Positions 45,731 through 56,954 of a stretch of 64,000 nt of DNA are shown in pieces. A program made the translations under genes and the position numbers. The stretch is from NCBI RefSeq assembly GCF_023101765.2, contig NC_064214.1:10794001-10858000 (forward strand), written 5' to 3'. Source of the stretch: Spodoptera frugiperda (lineage: Eukaryota; Arthropoda; Insecta; Lepidoptera; Noctuidae). Each line of letters starts with the position of its first letter. Positions within the stretch are counted from its first letter, which is position 1. The notes under the pieces were generated by a model. The model was not told where the DNA came from, did no database searches, and saw only the letters and a list, made by a program, of their open reading frames with translations.

Positions 45731-48700
45731 GAATCACAATCGGGCAGCGCTGAAAGATGGGGTGGTCGTGGGCCAGAACACAACATGGCTCTCCAGCAAA
45801 TTCTCAAGCTCCAAGAAGCGAGAGCCCTTCACAAGACCTCCCTTCTTCCCCTTTACAAGAAAAATGGTCTTCCGTCGCCACCGGGAGCCGGTTACGACAA
45901 GCCTGACAAGAGACCAGAATATCCTGACCCTCGAGCCTTCGAGCAATCGAAGCTTGAGGCAGAGTTCAGAAGACTAATGGAACACTCAGGTAGAGATGTT
46001 CGCCACGACGAATCCTTGAAATACTTCCAACATATGATGGAAGCTAAACAACACTACGATTATTTGAAAAGTCTACAAGAAAGAGATACAAGAAGCAGTC
46101 CCAGAGAAAATCACACAGAAGTAAAGAAAGAAGCAATGTCACCGAATAACAGGTCGACACCCGTACAACAATCGCCTCCTCACAGAGTGTCGTCAGCCGA
46201 AGCATCCCCTAATCAAAGTATCCGCCTATCTACCTCATCCAGTCCCCTCTCAACCACTAGTCCAATAAACTCATCGCCTTTAAGTCACTTGCAAAGTATG
46301 CAGCCTTTTGATTTCCGAAAAAACAAATCAAATGAGAACAATGACAAGGAAGAAAGCAGAAAACCCTATGATTTAGGCTCAGCTGAAAAAGCCACCATGG
46401 ATTTAATGAGAAGTCAGTTCTTCAACTTTCCGTTGCCGTCAAATCTACCTATTCCGCCCATGACGATGCCTTCAGCGTTCAACCACCAGGCAGCAATGGT
46501 AGCCGCATTAAGTCAAAACCCAATGGGCTTAGCCTCTCTTCAAGCTCTTTTACCTCAAATGTCAGCAAAACCCACAGAACCATCAGAAAACAAAATTCAC
46601 AGCAATGGCAAAGCCAGAAGCGAAGACCCAAAATCTGAAGATGATAATGTTTTGAACTTAAGCAAAGATTCTTATGCTGAAGCAGCGCAAAATTCCAGGA
46701 ATATGATGTTAGGTAAATGCATCAGCCCACCAAAACGACAGTGGGGCGCATCACAGATGCCACTGAATTTGGGCACGCACTTCATTAACCCAGCTACTGG
46801 TAAAAAGAGAGTGCAATGCAATGTATGCCTAAAAACTTTTTGTGATAAAGGAGCTTTGAAAATTCATTTCTCTGCTGTTCATCTACGTGAAATGCACAAA
46901 TGTACTGTTGAAGGATGTAGCATGATGTTCAGTTCGAGAAGATCAAGAAACCGTCACAGTGCAAATCCTAATCCAAAATTACATTCACCCCATTTACGAA
47001 GAAAAATCTCACCACATGACGGCAGAACGGCTCAAGTTCACCCAGTTCTTATTTCACCTCATAGAGCTGGTTTGAACATACCTCCTGTGATCAATCCGAT
47101 GCATCCATTCGGATCTTACCCTCTATTAAACCCACCTCACAATATAGGACAGTTCCCTACTAATTTGCCACTAGACTACAAGAACAATATGAACATGAAT
47201 TTCTCACCATCTTTCGATCACAGTCAACCAATGAGGCGCGAATCTGATTCTGTAGAAAATAAAGACCACGATGGCCAAGGAGATTCTGATGAGGATGATG
47301 GTATTGTGGTAGTAGCTGGTGACGACGACGATGAAGATGGTGAACATATTGACACTAGTGATTATTATTTGAATTTGAATAAATCTACAGGGTCTATGGA
47401 TGATTCTGAAACTGACTTTGATCAACGAAGTGTAAGTGATAATAATGAAGTAACTGACAATAGAAAAGATGAAGCTGCTAGTCCCGAAGTAATGAAAAGA
47501 AAACGCAAAAATCTTAATCCAACGCGTTTACAGAATCACTACATCTCTGAAAATGGTACAAATGATCAAAAATCGACTGCTGATTGTCCAGATAAAGAGG
47601 AAACTGAATGCGCTTTAGATTTAAAAAGAGTTAAAACTGAAAATGATGAAGAAACCCCTGTAAACAAAATGCCAATAAACAATGATGATACTCCTCAAGA
47701 GAAATCTGAAAACAGTGAAACTGAGTCGCACCAAGAAACATTACCTACACCAGTCATCAAAGACGAACCTACAGACATGAGTTATAACATTCAAGATCTG
47801 AGAGTAAAAGATGAACCAATTGATAAACAAGACGTTTATAAACCCAATAATGATCGTACTAATGAGGAACACTATTCATCAGAAAATGCTCTCAAAAGAC
47901 TTGAAAGTTTGTCAAAAGGCGACTTTCCTAGTGTTAATAAGAAACACGAGTCTTCTTTGGGCCCTTATAATCTAACAATGAACGATTCAATAGATTACTC
48001 TGATAGATCTCGGTCTTCATCTGTATCAAGTTTTGACTACAACGCAGAAGACACACATGGCCAAATATTTGGGCACTTTGACAACGGTTTCTTTGTCAGC
48101 ACCTCTGACGTTCCCATGGATCATGAAAACCCTCGTAAATGCACTGTATGTGGAAAGATTTTCCAGAACATCTACGTCCTCAAAACTCACTACCAAAATG
48201 CACATCTCAAGCTTATGTACAAATGCAACGTTGATGGATGTAGAGCGGCGTTTTCATCAAAACGAAGTAAAGACCGCCACAGTGCAAACATGAGCTTACA
48301 CAGGAAAATAGAAGAATACAGAATATCAGAGGAATCTTCACGTTTTCTGGATAAGATACGAGAACAAATGGAATTGATCTCACGATACAACGAAGAAGAA
48401 CGGGCTGTTCCTTACGTAGAATCTCATTTATACTACCGAGCGAAAGAATCTGACAAACTCAAGAACCATTTAAGTCAACAGCTGCCTTTCCCATCTCCTT
48501 ATCCCCACTTACAGTTGCCAGACACATATCTGAGCAACAGAGATATGTTTGCACAGCATTCCTTCCTATTCACTCCATTTGGAATGCTTCCTAACTTCCC
48601 TCCGATCCCATTAGGGTTCCTGCCTCCAAGTTTGAATGCTTTCGGATGCCAACCAAATTACTCCCCACCGCACTCGAGGAAGTTAAACTACTGTGTGGAG

Positions 48701-48937
48701 GACGAGGCGCCACGACCAAATAAGGATGGAAGCTATCCTTGTCGAGGTTGTAAAGACTGCTTCAAGGACCTGTCCAGCTTGAAGCACCACTGTGAAAGTG
48801 TACACGTGCAGTCCTTACATCGGTGTACAGTCAGCGGCTGCAACGCTGCTTTCTTTTCGAGAACCAAGAGAAACATTCATTACGAAGCCCACATGGCGCG
48901 CAGACAGAATGGTCGAATCCACGTGAACCCATCGTGA
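45731..48937 (+). CDS. disco: Disconnected/basonuclin-family zinc-finger protein, main exon
   Basis: One 3,207-bp exon gives 1,068 residues plus an upstream N-terminus. Three C2H2 finger pairs, each with a C-x2-C finger then a C-x4-C finger, lie at 46817-46984, 48140-48307 and 48740-48892. Pair 1 follows [13 protein letters not shown] and carries [40 protein letters not shown] and [12 protein letters not shown], the hallmark of Drosophila Disco and vertebrate basonuclins. Pair 2 has [13 protein letters not shown]; pair 3 is the most divergent and ends H-x3-H. Between pairs 1 and 2 are an acidic run (GDSDEDDG...GDDDDEDG), a basic [10 protein letters not shown] probable nuclear signal, and VKTE, IKDE and VKDE, sumoylation-type sites; a fourth, VKKE, lies N-terminal to pair 1. 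VLNLS and PTDMS resemble CtBP-binding motifs. The N-terminal part ([17 protein letters not shown]) is helical and Q/E-rich. The family are nuclear DNA-binding regulators; fly disco acts in appendage and larval visual-nerve development. Three pairs are as in basonuclin-2; fly Disco has fewer. Frame and splice site look intact. Confidence 0.93.
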   Translation, partial: ESQSGSAERWGGRGPEHNMALQQILKLQEARALHKTSLLPLYKKNGLPSPPGAGYDKPDKRPEYPDPRAFEQSKLEAEFRRLMEHSGRDVRHDESLKYFQHMMEAKQHYDYLKSLQERDTRSSPRENHTEVKKEAMSPNNRSTPVQQSPPHRVSSAEASPNQSIRLSTSSSPLSTTSPINSSPLSHLQSMQPFDFRKNKSNENNDKEESRKPYDLGSAEKATMDLMRSQFFNFPLPSNLPIPPMTMPSAFNHQAAMVAALSQNPMGLASLQALLPQMSAKPTEPSENKIHSNGKARSEDPKSEDDNVLNLSKDSYAEAAQNSRNMMLGKCISPPKRQWGASQMPLNLGTHFINPATGKKRVQCNVCLKTFCDKGALKIHFSAVHLREMHKCTVEGCSMMFSSRRSRNRHSANPNPKLHSPHLRRKISPHDGRTAQVHPVLISPHRAGLNIPPVINPMHPFGSYPLLNPPHNIGQFPTNLPLDYKNNMNMNFSPSFDHSQPMRRESDSVENKDHDGQGDSDEDDGIVVVAGDDDDEDGEHIDTSDYYLNLNKSTGSMDDSETDFDQRSVSDNNEVTDNRKDEAASPEVMKRKRKNLNPTRLQNHYISENGTNDQKSTADCPDKEETECALDLKRVKTENDEETPVNKMPINNDDTPQEKSENSETESHQETLPTPVIKDEPTDMSYNIQDLRVKDEPIDKQDVYKPNNDRTNEEHYSSENALKRLESLSKGDFPSVNKKHESSLGPYNLTMNDSIDYSDRSRSSSVSSFDYNAEDTHGQIFGHFDNGFFVSTSDVPMDHENPRKCTVCGKIFQNIYVLKTHYQNAHLKLMYKCNVDGCRAAFSSKRSKDRHSANMSLHRKIEEYRISEESSRFLDKIREQMELISRYNEEERAVPYVESHLYYRAKESDKLKNHLSQQLPFPSPYPHLQLPDTYLSNRDMFAQHSFLFTPFGMLPNFPPIPLGFLPPSLNAFGCQPNYSPPHSRKLNYCVEDEAPRPNKDGSYPCRGCKDCFKDLSSLKHHCESVHVQSLHRCTVSGCNAAFFSRTKRNIHYEAHMARRQNGRIHVNPS

Positions 48938-49815
48938 CCTGAATAGTTCTATTGACTGTAGTCGAATCTCCAGTGCATTTGTGATTTCATTTAGTATTAC
49001 CAAATAGTTTTGTAAGTCTAGGCAGTACCAGTACCTTTATATTCTCAGTAAGATGAGGTGGTATCAGTGTAGTGAATGGGTCAGCTGTTTGTGAAACTGC
49101 AGTGTATGCTGCATTGTAAATAATATAGTAGTATTGATCGCTTAGACTTTTCCATTTGTTGTAGCATGGATAGTATTTTAATGTAATTCAACATTCCATA
49201 GTAATAAATCGTGCAATAAAATGTAAATAAATAATAGTATGTAATGTACAAAGTTTTGGCTGATGTAGTTTTGATGACGAATGTTAATGTATGTGCTACA
49301 GTTTCGTATGTTGTATAGCTGTGAGTTTAATGTACCTTTCTAAATTTATTTCTGTGGTCTTTTAGCACAAGTGGGGTTTTGTAACGATGTTGTACCTTGA
49401 TATTTTATTTACAACTGTCAATCTAAATGAACTATGTTTTATTTCTTCTACTTCTCCGTTTTGTTAATTTTTATCTTCTCTTTCTTCTTGCTTTACAACA
49501 CGTTACAAAAAATCCTAAAGCGACTTTAAATTTATACTTGTTTCATCATAATTATCTCCTAATATTTTGGTGCTAAAATATGACAAATTATTATTTCAAC
49601 TTCTTTATATATATTATTATATTTCTTGGTGTTTCTCAATGAAATCTTCGTGTATTGTGAGATATTACATTATAGAAAACCTACTTAAAATTGTATAAGT
49701 ACCAAAAAGTATTAAAAAACCTTTAATTGTTAAGATGTATTGTATAAACGAAATATACTTCCTTTTTGCCAAACGATTATAAGTATGTAATAAAAATGTT
49801 TGGAAAAATCTATAC
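48938..49815 (+). other. disco 3' UTR with multiple poly(A) signals
   Basis: After the TGA the sequence is AT-rich and free of repeats. AATAAA occurs at 49203-49208, 49215-49220 and 49226-49231, a proximal cluster, and again at 49789-49794, followed by a TG/T-rich stretch (GTTTGGAAAAATC...GGTTTTTTAATTTTC). Two cleavage positions, near 49.25 and 49.81 kb, are thus likely. Two Pumilio-type TGTAAATA motifs lie at 49115-49122 and 49222-49229. Confidence 0.6.
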
Positions 49816-49845
49816 TGGTTTTTTAATTTTCATCATTAGACCTTA

Positions 49846-49893
49846 CTGCCTCGCTGCAAATACCTCTGTCTACCTCTTCAGGGTAACTAAAGT
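49846..49893 (+). repeat. SINE family E tail fragment
   Basis: CTGCCTCGCTGCAAATACCT, CTGTCTACCTCTTCAGGGTA and ACTAAAGTAAAACATTATGC follow the decayed end of family E, placed just after the last poly(A) signal of disco. Confidence 0.35.
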
Positions 49894-49928
49894 AAAACAT
49901 TATGCAAATGAAAATCTGAAAATGGCTT

Positions 49929-50193
49929 AGCAAATGAAAATCACTTTTTCAGAAAAGTGAGAACTCCGCGCTGATTTATTCAACAGACCAGTAGCTCTTT
50001 GGTCTGCCGTGTAAACGATCTCGGGTTCGATTTCCGAGCTAGGCAAAGCATCGGGGAGTAAGTTTAGCAAATGAAAATCACTTTTCCAGAAAAGCAAAAT
50101 TCCTCGCTGGTTTTTTCAGCAGACCAGTAGCTATACCCCTTTTTAGTCTGCCATGTAAAGGATCTTGGGTTCGATTCCCGGATCAGGCAAAGC
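49929..50193 (+). repeat. Tandem pair of tRNA-derived units (family F)
   Basis: Two direct copies, about 137 bp apart, begin AGCAAATGAAAATCACTTTT, run through CAGAAAAG, CAGACCAGTAGCT, GGTCTGCC(G/A)TGTAAA and GATCT(C/T)GGGTTCGATT, and end with GGCAAAGCAT. GGGTTCGATTCCC in the second copy is a perfect Pol III B box. The copies differ in small indels. This looks like a dimerised SINE or a local tandem duplication of one. Confidence 0.75.
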
Positions 50194-50280
50194 ATTATTG
50201 GTGCTGTTACGGGTTTACAATAATTCCTGCCTTCAATTTTCCGATCTGGAAGTAAGACGAATAATGATCATGATGATATC

Positions 50281-50440
50281 AGTACCCTTAGTACAAGTTT
50301 GCTTTACGTTGAACAAAAACGAAACGAGAGCGCATTCGGCGCTCTGATTGGCCGGCGCGAATAATCCAACCAATCAGAGCGCTGAACGCGCTCTTGTTTC
50401 GATTACTTTAAACGTAAAGCAAATTCATATTACGGGTACT
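50281..50440. mobile_element. 160-bp MITE with long terminal inverted repeats
   Basis: The left end AGTACCCTTAGTACAAG, TTTGCTTTACGTT is mirrored by the right end AACGTAAAGCAAATTCATAT, TACGGGTACT. The interior is also nearly symmetric: GAGAGCGCATTCGGCGCTCT and CTGATTGG against CCAATCAGAGCGCTGAACGC and GCTC. The whole element folds into one long hairpin. The ends AGTACCC/GGGTACT are complementary. A target-site duplication is not clear. No coding capacity. I recall this element as widespread in Lepidoptera. Confidence 0.8.
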
Positions 50441-51647
50441 AGTGTGGATTGTATAAAGAGTAAGTATTTAAATTAAATAGAATTTTGCAGACGTGTACAA
50501 CAGAGAATTTGAAAATCAATTTGTTTGAATCTTGAGGCATCAAAGCCAAGAATCCTATACAGATTCAAAATCTGTAAATAGACGAATTTCCTGCTAGTCA
50601 AATTCAATACTTTTTATCAAAACGTCAGAAACTATATTTTCAATGAATTTTGCACGAAATAATGCGTAATGACGTTATCAGATTTTTACGTCAAATAGCA
50701 GACATATTTTTAGAAAACTGGATAGAAAAATTCGGTAATTAAGTCGATCATGAAATCTGGGAATGAAAGTTTTGAATTTTTTATTGTATTGAAAATTCGG
50801 AATTATTTATTATTGAACGAAGAAACTACCCAATAAAGCAAGCTGAAATTTACACGAAAACAAGTTAGTGAATTGATTCTCTTGCTATAAATTGAATTCT
50901 TAACTATTAGATTAATAATATCAAAGCATGTTACGTTACTTGAATAAAAGTACCTAGCTAACTACTTCAAACTGAGTAATAGATTAATAATAACAGAAGT
51001 AGGAAAAAGCAAAACTGCAACTTAATAACCAGACATTAAGTCATAAATTTTAATAAGTTAATAAGCAAGCAACCGAAATTAAGGACGCCATATTGCTAAA
51101 CTATGCTACAGATAATAAATATAGGCAAAGAACATCTCGCAAACAGCCTGGGGCTAAAAAAGTTAAAATTCCAGAAGCCGAACAACACTAATTTGCGTGA
51201 TTTATGAATTTCAAATAAGGAATCGAGATTTTATGCGTTTTTGAGCACAAATTGAACGAGAAAGGGTTAGTTTAAATGAAGGGGAATGTTAAGATGGAAT
51301 ATTTTATGGGAAGAAATATTTAGAAATGTTTCACGGAAGGTCTTAGGAGCTTGTGTTATTATTCGCTATGGTTGTGGCCCGGGGCGATTGTCTGTGTGGT
51401 TGCATTTCCAAGCCCATGTATTTATAGCTGGAAAATAACTTTTGTGTTTCAGAGTGAAAATTAATTGGCGTTTCTGGACGACAATTTTGCTTTCGTGATT
51501 TGGTTGAGTATTCAGTTATTGATAAACTGTATAAATTACTATTACAGTTACTATCAGATTCGACCTAAACGTATTCAGTTGTAATTCAGGTACTGAAACT
51601 AGCGAAATGCCTTACTAATGCAAATGGGATATTTATGTTTCAATTTG
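50441..51647. other. Gene-free stretch
   Basis: AT-rich unique DNA downstream of the MITE with no gene, family repeat or notable motif. A short open frame at 50165-50347 belongs to the preceding repeats. Confidence 0.4.
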
Positions 51648-51880
51648 GGAGAGCCATGCTTCGACATGAATGGGTCGGTTCGACTGGTATGCTACCGTCA
51701 TGGAGGCATACCAGTCATGGTAGCATACCAGTCGAGTACCTCATACGAGTCTCACAGAAAACCGACGTGAAACGACACCTGCGTTGTGTTTCGTTCCCAA
51801 TCTTTCCAATACCCGATTCAACAACAACCCTTAGATTCCTAACTCCCAAAAGGCCGGCAACGTACTTGTAACGCCTTGGG
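51648..51880 (+). repeat. SINE-like family A copy (A9) with internal hairpin insert
   Basis: Starts GGAGAGCCATGCTTCGACAT and ends GCAACGTACTTGTAACGCC. Where other copies read GGAGTGATACCACGGCC there is instead a 16-bp perfect inverted repeat, CGACTGGTATGCTACC (51681-51696) against GGTAGCATACCAGTCG (51719-51734), with GGCATACCAGTCATGG between. The middle GTGTGAGTGAGGTTACCGGA segment is deleted. Confidence 0.8.
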
Positions 51881-52544
51881 TGATTAATGGGATATTTTTT
51901 ATCCCACAAGAACACGAGCAAAGACACTGGCAGAAACTACTTTTTAATAAGAAATGCATATACCTACTTAAGTATAGATACTAAAGAGGTCTCAACATGA
52001 AGCAACTTGCACCTCGTCACTTTACTGAAGCCACAGGAACAAGTTTAGTCAACCTATTAGCTGAAGTTCAGGAGTTAGAATTTAACTAAGTATAGTCTAA
52101 GTTAACTTTTTAATGAATTGGTATGACCTGGCTACACAATGCTTGGCTTCCCGATTACTTTGCTAACTACTTCCAGGAACTTTGGGTAGTAAGGTTTTAA
52201 TGTACGTAGTAATCTATAGTTACCAACCTTATCTAGATAAGATGCCTACGTCAACGTTTTTTATTATTTTAAGATATTGTGCGAATGAACAGTGTACGCA
52301 CTTTCAACAGTTATGTTCTAGGTAGGTAATAATGACATAATAGCTGATTTTTTTCCGAAGATCGTTTTTTGAAAATTGGTTCTACAGATGTACTTGCAAG
52401 CTTGCAAGCAACCACTCTATTAACAAGGCGATCCCTATAGGCAAGTAAGTAAGTACCTACAGCATTAATCACCACACTAAAATAACACCTGATTGTAGAA
52501 AAAATACTGATACCTACTAAGTCCAAACTACTGATATAACTACT

Positions 52545-52658
52545 GAAAAGCAAGAATAGGAACAGGGTGGTTTTTAGTCAGTAAGAGTCTTACACTTCCT
52601 CTCGCCTCGCCCAAGGCGGGAGAAGTCACCATTGATTTTCACCCCTCAAAAAAAAACC
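52545..52658 (+). repeat. SINE-like family B copy (B8), 5' truncated
   Basis: AAAAGCAAGAATAGGAACAG, GGTGGTTTTTAGTCAGTAAG, CTCGCCTCGCCCAAGGCGGG and AGAAGTCACCATTGATTTTC, ending in nine A residues at 52649-52657. Confidence 0.75.
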
Positions 52659-52729
52659 TACTAAGTACCTACCTACAACACTGAACTACCAACCTCATAA
52701 AACATTACACACAAAATGAACAACACCCC

Positions 52730-52865
52730 TTATACGCCATTCGTATTGACGCGCGTCGGCCGTCACGTTGACATTTGACATTTCGCCTGTCACTCGTGAC
52801 ATTTACCGTGACGTCATTCACGCGACACGTCATGCCGGCGTGACATCGCGTGCGGTACTACGTTA
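52730..52865. promoter_or_regulatory. CpG/TGAC-rich island
   Basis: Unique block with about ten TGAC/GTCA cores in 110 bp (GTCACGTTGACATTTGACAT, CTGTCACTCGTGACATTTAC, CGTGACGTCATTCACGCGAC, CGTCATGCCGGCGTGACATC), including a perfect CRE, TGACGTCA. It contrasts sharply with AT-rich flanks. Its nature is unknown: an enhancer, a promoter of an unseen transcript or a decayed repeat. Confidence 0.35.
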
Positions 52866-54470
52866 ATTTTTAAACTTTCTATTATCGCACGTTGTTTGAC
52901 TAAAGTGGGGAAACTTTGTAAATTGATTTTCTTTTTTTTCTTTTTCTTTTGTTTTTAGGGTAAATACTGGTGTGTCGGTAGGCTTAATGTCACAATATCC
53001 TTTAGGTATACGCATGAAGGAAAATACAATAAAGGATTTAACAATATTATGTATAACTACGACTGTCAGTAGGATTGAAGGTTCTGACTTATCACAGAGA
53101 CCATAGAGGGCATAAGAAAATGACCATCAAACATTATTTAAAAAAATACCACATCAATTTCTCAGATGAAAAGCTAAACCCAACATCTATTGAAATCAGT
53201 TACCAACGACAGTTGTCATAAGTATTACTTAAAAATAAAATAATATGGATACGAGTACTTATCCATAACAATACATGCTTAAATCATAATTCAATTCAAT
53301 TCATTGAAACATCTCAAACGGTGTGCGCTCATTAACCAGTGGAAATAAAAAAGGTGAATAATGCACGGCTACTCGCGATCAAAACAATACGCACTCAAAG
53401 ACTCACACAACGCTAGTCCGTTCTCATTTACATAATCAACTCTCATCAGCCACATTTGCATCCGAAACGCAACGTGAATTAAATTCAAAATAATAACAAT
53501 TCACACACTAAATAAACTTTATCCCCTCTAACATAGAGTCTAAAATTGAAATCCATAATCCTGCTGTAAGCTGGTAACGCAGTGGTCTGCGGTTGCCGCA
53601 TACGAAATTCGAACGTCCCGCTTGTCAGCAATTTGTTTTGAAGAGAGAACACTTCTAATTCGCAAAAAGAACGAGCGTTCTATGTTTAAAAAGTATCGTC
53701 ACGCGAGCTAGGTTAGGCTGTGTTTACACTGGAGCGTAATATTTGGTAGTCATATTTTGTAGGTTAGTAAAAAATATCACCTAGGTACTTGCCGATTCGA
53801 AGTTAAAGACTTTTTCAATTTTAGTTATATAGTCAAAGTCAAAGCTTTTATTTCAAATAGAAATAGAAATATATTTATTTTCAAAGCATTTATAGTTAGA
53901 CTTTTTAACTTTAGTACAAATGTAATTACTAAGAAACTTAGGTACTTAAGTACAAGAGATTTACAATTTATTGTAATTTATTCTGTCTGTCTAGTTTAGT
54001 AGCAACTTTGTAAGTACCAAAAAACGCTTTAAAATAATGCTGAACCTTTAAATGACGCGAATGTTATGCGTCAATTTATCAAACCTGTAATGTGATCACA
54101 CCTTTATGAGTTCCAAATTTGAATTTGAAAAGTTCGAAACGGGGCCTTTCTAGAGCGTTTTTTTGTGTTGTTAATGAGCTATGGCTTCTAAGGGAGCCAG
54201 CCAGCAATGTTATTATGGATGGACAGACATAGGCCATTTGTATGGCATACAATATTATGTTATGTTGTAAGATAATTTATGTAGCCGGTAGGCACATTGA
54301 AACATTAATGATTTCTAAATTCGACGTATGTATAATACTTATTTCTTGAACAGTAGTCAATAGAATTCCGTTAGGAAACTTTCATTAGAGTTGAAAAAGA
54401 AAAGCATGCATGCATGGGTATACATCTTAATAAAAGACATAAATAAAATAATAAAGGCATTCAAGATATG
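52866..54470. other. Gene-free; possible tRNA-like fragment
   Basis: No gene. At 53573-53630, GCTGGTAACGCAGTGGTCTG, CGG...ATACGAAATTCGAACGTCC resembles a degenerate tRNA-derived head with a poor B box. The remainder is AT-rich with scattered TAGGTACTTA motifs typical of moths. Confidence 0.35.
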
Positions 54471-54710
54471 TCGTGCAAACCAAGAACCATAAAGTTCCAT
54501 GCAATTTTCGGATACACGACCAAAAGTTCTCATTGTCTACGATAACAAGAGCAAGATCACGCGAACTTAGCCCCGGGCTGCGTATCCAAACAATAGCGAA
54601 TCGCACTGGCCGAAATGGTCCGAATTTTAAGTTTGGAAGCATCGCCCCGAGGTCCGTCGTGTCGCCATATTGCACGCGATGCCGACTGCTATTATATTCG
54701 AATAATATTA
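54471..54710. other. Unique GC-elevated island
   Basis: Block with AGCCCCGGGCTGCGTATCC, CACTGGCCGAAATGGTCCGA and CGCCCCGAGGTCCGTCGTGT, open in both directions for about 82 codons without domains. GGCCGAAATGGTCCG is an imperfect palindrome. It may be conserved noncoding DNA 5.5 kb downstream of disco. Confidence 0.3.
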
Positions 54711-56736
54711 TTATTATTTAATAATAGATTTATTGTTCTTCTATGAGAATTAATAAATGATAGACAATTTGCAAGTAGAAAATTACTGAGGAAGTGAAAT
54801 CTTTTAGTTTAAAAGACAGGTAGACAAGCAATAATTGCTGACTACTGATTCTAATGTTCTTAGTGCATGAAGCGCTTAGTTTTTTTTTTATAATTTATTC
54901 GTTAATGGTCTTACTGTCATTCAGTTTTAATGTTCTAAGTTTGAAGTAGAAATTATAACTTGTATGAGCGTAGCGTTCGTGGGAAAGAATGCTGTTAAAA
55001 AAAAATACAACGAATGAAGTCTTTTGCATGCAATAAGTTATAAATGTTAAATCTTCGCCATTTTCATCAATCAATCTCATTTGAATAAAATGTGACGAAT
55101 TTACCGCACGCTCAGTAATTCAAAATATTCTTCGAATTTTAAATTGTTATTTGAATATTTAAAATATCTCCAGGGTTGACAGACTGTGAGAACCATACAT
55201 TCGTGATTCGAAATTCAAATGAAACAATGCGTGATCGACCGTTGTCGAACTACTGAAATTCAAAATATTTTTTTAAATTATCAACGCCGTAGGGTTTTTA
55301 AATAACTTCTGTGCAATTTTAAAGCAAAGGTATTTTGATAATGCCAATAATTTGTGGATGATGGATTTTTGGGCTCCATTTTTAGTAATGGCATCTCGCC
55401 TATGTATGTACCTATTTTTCTTACTCACTTTTAATGTCGCATTTACAAAATCATGAATCAACAACAATAAAATTAAATTCTAACAGCCTTTATTGTCATA
55501 TTATAACTTTCGTGAGACATTCTAAATCAATGCTATCATTAGTAAACGGTGATTTTTAGTTAATCTATCGGCTTTAATGTTGAAGATATCATAACAAAAG
55601 CACATTACACATTAAACTATGCACAGTGAGTCCAACTTATAAATTATAAGAAAAATTATACTCCACCTCTTCTAAATCAGAAGCTAGATATGTGCAAAAC
55701 ATTCTTACAGAATTCGTAAACTAAAACAAAAGCGACATTCATGAAGATCGTTTCGCCTAAAGCTCACAAAACGAGATAGCGTGGACTTAACTACCTTCTA
55801 CTACCTTAGTAGCCAGTCTGTCCTTCAATCCTGAACGTGTCATTGAAGCCCGAAGCCATTCAAATTAAGAACAAAGATTAGCTACCTGGCTGCTCTTCAA
55901 AATTCCCGCACGGAAACCGAGAACTTCGAAATTCAAATTTCAAAATTCGAATTAATCACCATCGACAGAAGCTCGTGCCAATATAACGAAATTGTTCTAA
56001 ATTCGATTGTTAGAGGCACGCTTCAAAAAGAACACGCAACGGATTTATTTGAAAAACTAAGATGGTGGTTGTGAATTAAATAATTAATACCTATGTTTGG
56101 TTATATCGTGACTTCTGAGTTAAACTTAAGGAAAATAATCTGATGATTATATTGGTGTGTGAATCAGGCAACTGAATTTGTATGTAAAGGTATATTTTAT
56201 CTTTACATTTGATAGACAGGCAAATTGACAATCTTTTCGCGTAATTCGGACTTTTTTACCCGACTGTTAATTAGGAAGATTATTGTTTCAGAATTGTTTT
56301 GAGGAATTCAATTCCTCATGCCGGTTGTAACTACAATTTGTATCTCTGCCCCAAAACAAAGTACTTTCCATTGTAAGACGGTAATTTCACACTACTTAGG
56401 TATTTCTCATAAAATTAACATAAAAATTAAGAAATAAGTAAGTATAGGTATCGTCAAATAATGAATGAAAGTATGATTATTTTGGGATATTCTATTGTAT
56501 TGAAAAGACAAAATAATTTATTTATTGACCAAGGAAACTACCCTATTAATACTATTTTAATACTCACTACCTATTATTACGAATATACTTAAAGTTTTAG
56601 AGCAATAAAGCCCACCCAATACAATAATCTCTTACGTCATCCACCCACATCGTACCTAGCTAATTAACAACCACCTGGCTAGCTGATGGTGACCAGGTAA
56701 CATTAGGTAACATTAGTTCCATTACCAATCAACAAC
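54711..56736. other. Gene-free stretch with family C scrap
   Basis: AT-rich. At 55489-55535 a short piece (TTATTGTCATATTATAACTT, TCGTGAGACATTCTAAAT) matches the 5' flank of family C copy C5. Nothing else was recognised. Confidence 0.4.
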
Positions 56737-56930
56737 CTTCCTTTTATCCCCAAAGGGGTAGGTAAAGATGCACATTACGGCACGCAATGACGCTATACAA
56801 TGTACACTTTTCACCATTTATGTCATAAGTCCCATGGAATATGCACAATTCCAGAATCCGTTCTACCATTGAAAAATCTTCGAAAAACTGAAAAAAAGTC
56901 CAGTAATACTTTGCCGGACCCGGGAATCGA
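56737..56930 (-). repeat. tRNA-derived SINE family E copy 1
   Basis: Reverse orientation: CCTTTTATCCCCAAAGGGG, TGCACATTACGGCACGCAAT, GACGCTATACAATGTACACT, AATATGCACAATTCCAGAAT, TCCAGTAATACTTTGCCGGA and CCCGGGAATCGAAACC. It has a 14-bp deletion of the GTGAGCCTATTGCC part present in copy 2 and loses its tRNA head at the CA tract. Confidence 0.8.
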
Positions 56931-56932
56931 AA

Positions 56933-56950
56933 CCACACACACACACACAC
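56933..56950. repeat. (CA)n microsatellite between two SINEs
   Basis: Nine CA units lie exactly between two same-orientation family E copies, replacing the tRNA-like head of the first. Confidence 0.9.
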
Positions 56951-56954
56951 AACT

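Noticed and set aside
45633..45977. Overlapping open frames inside the disco exon (45633-45977, 45734-45946 minus, 47204-47425 minus, 48033-48293, 48190-48390 minus)
   Set aside because: Shadow frames of the true exon, with no homology or independent signals.
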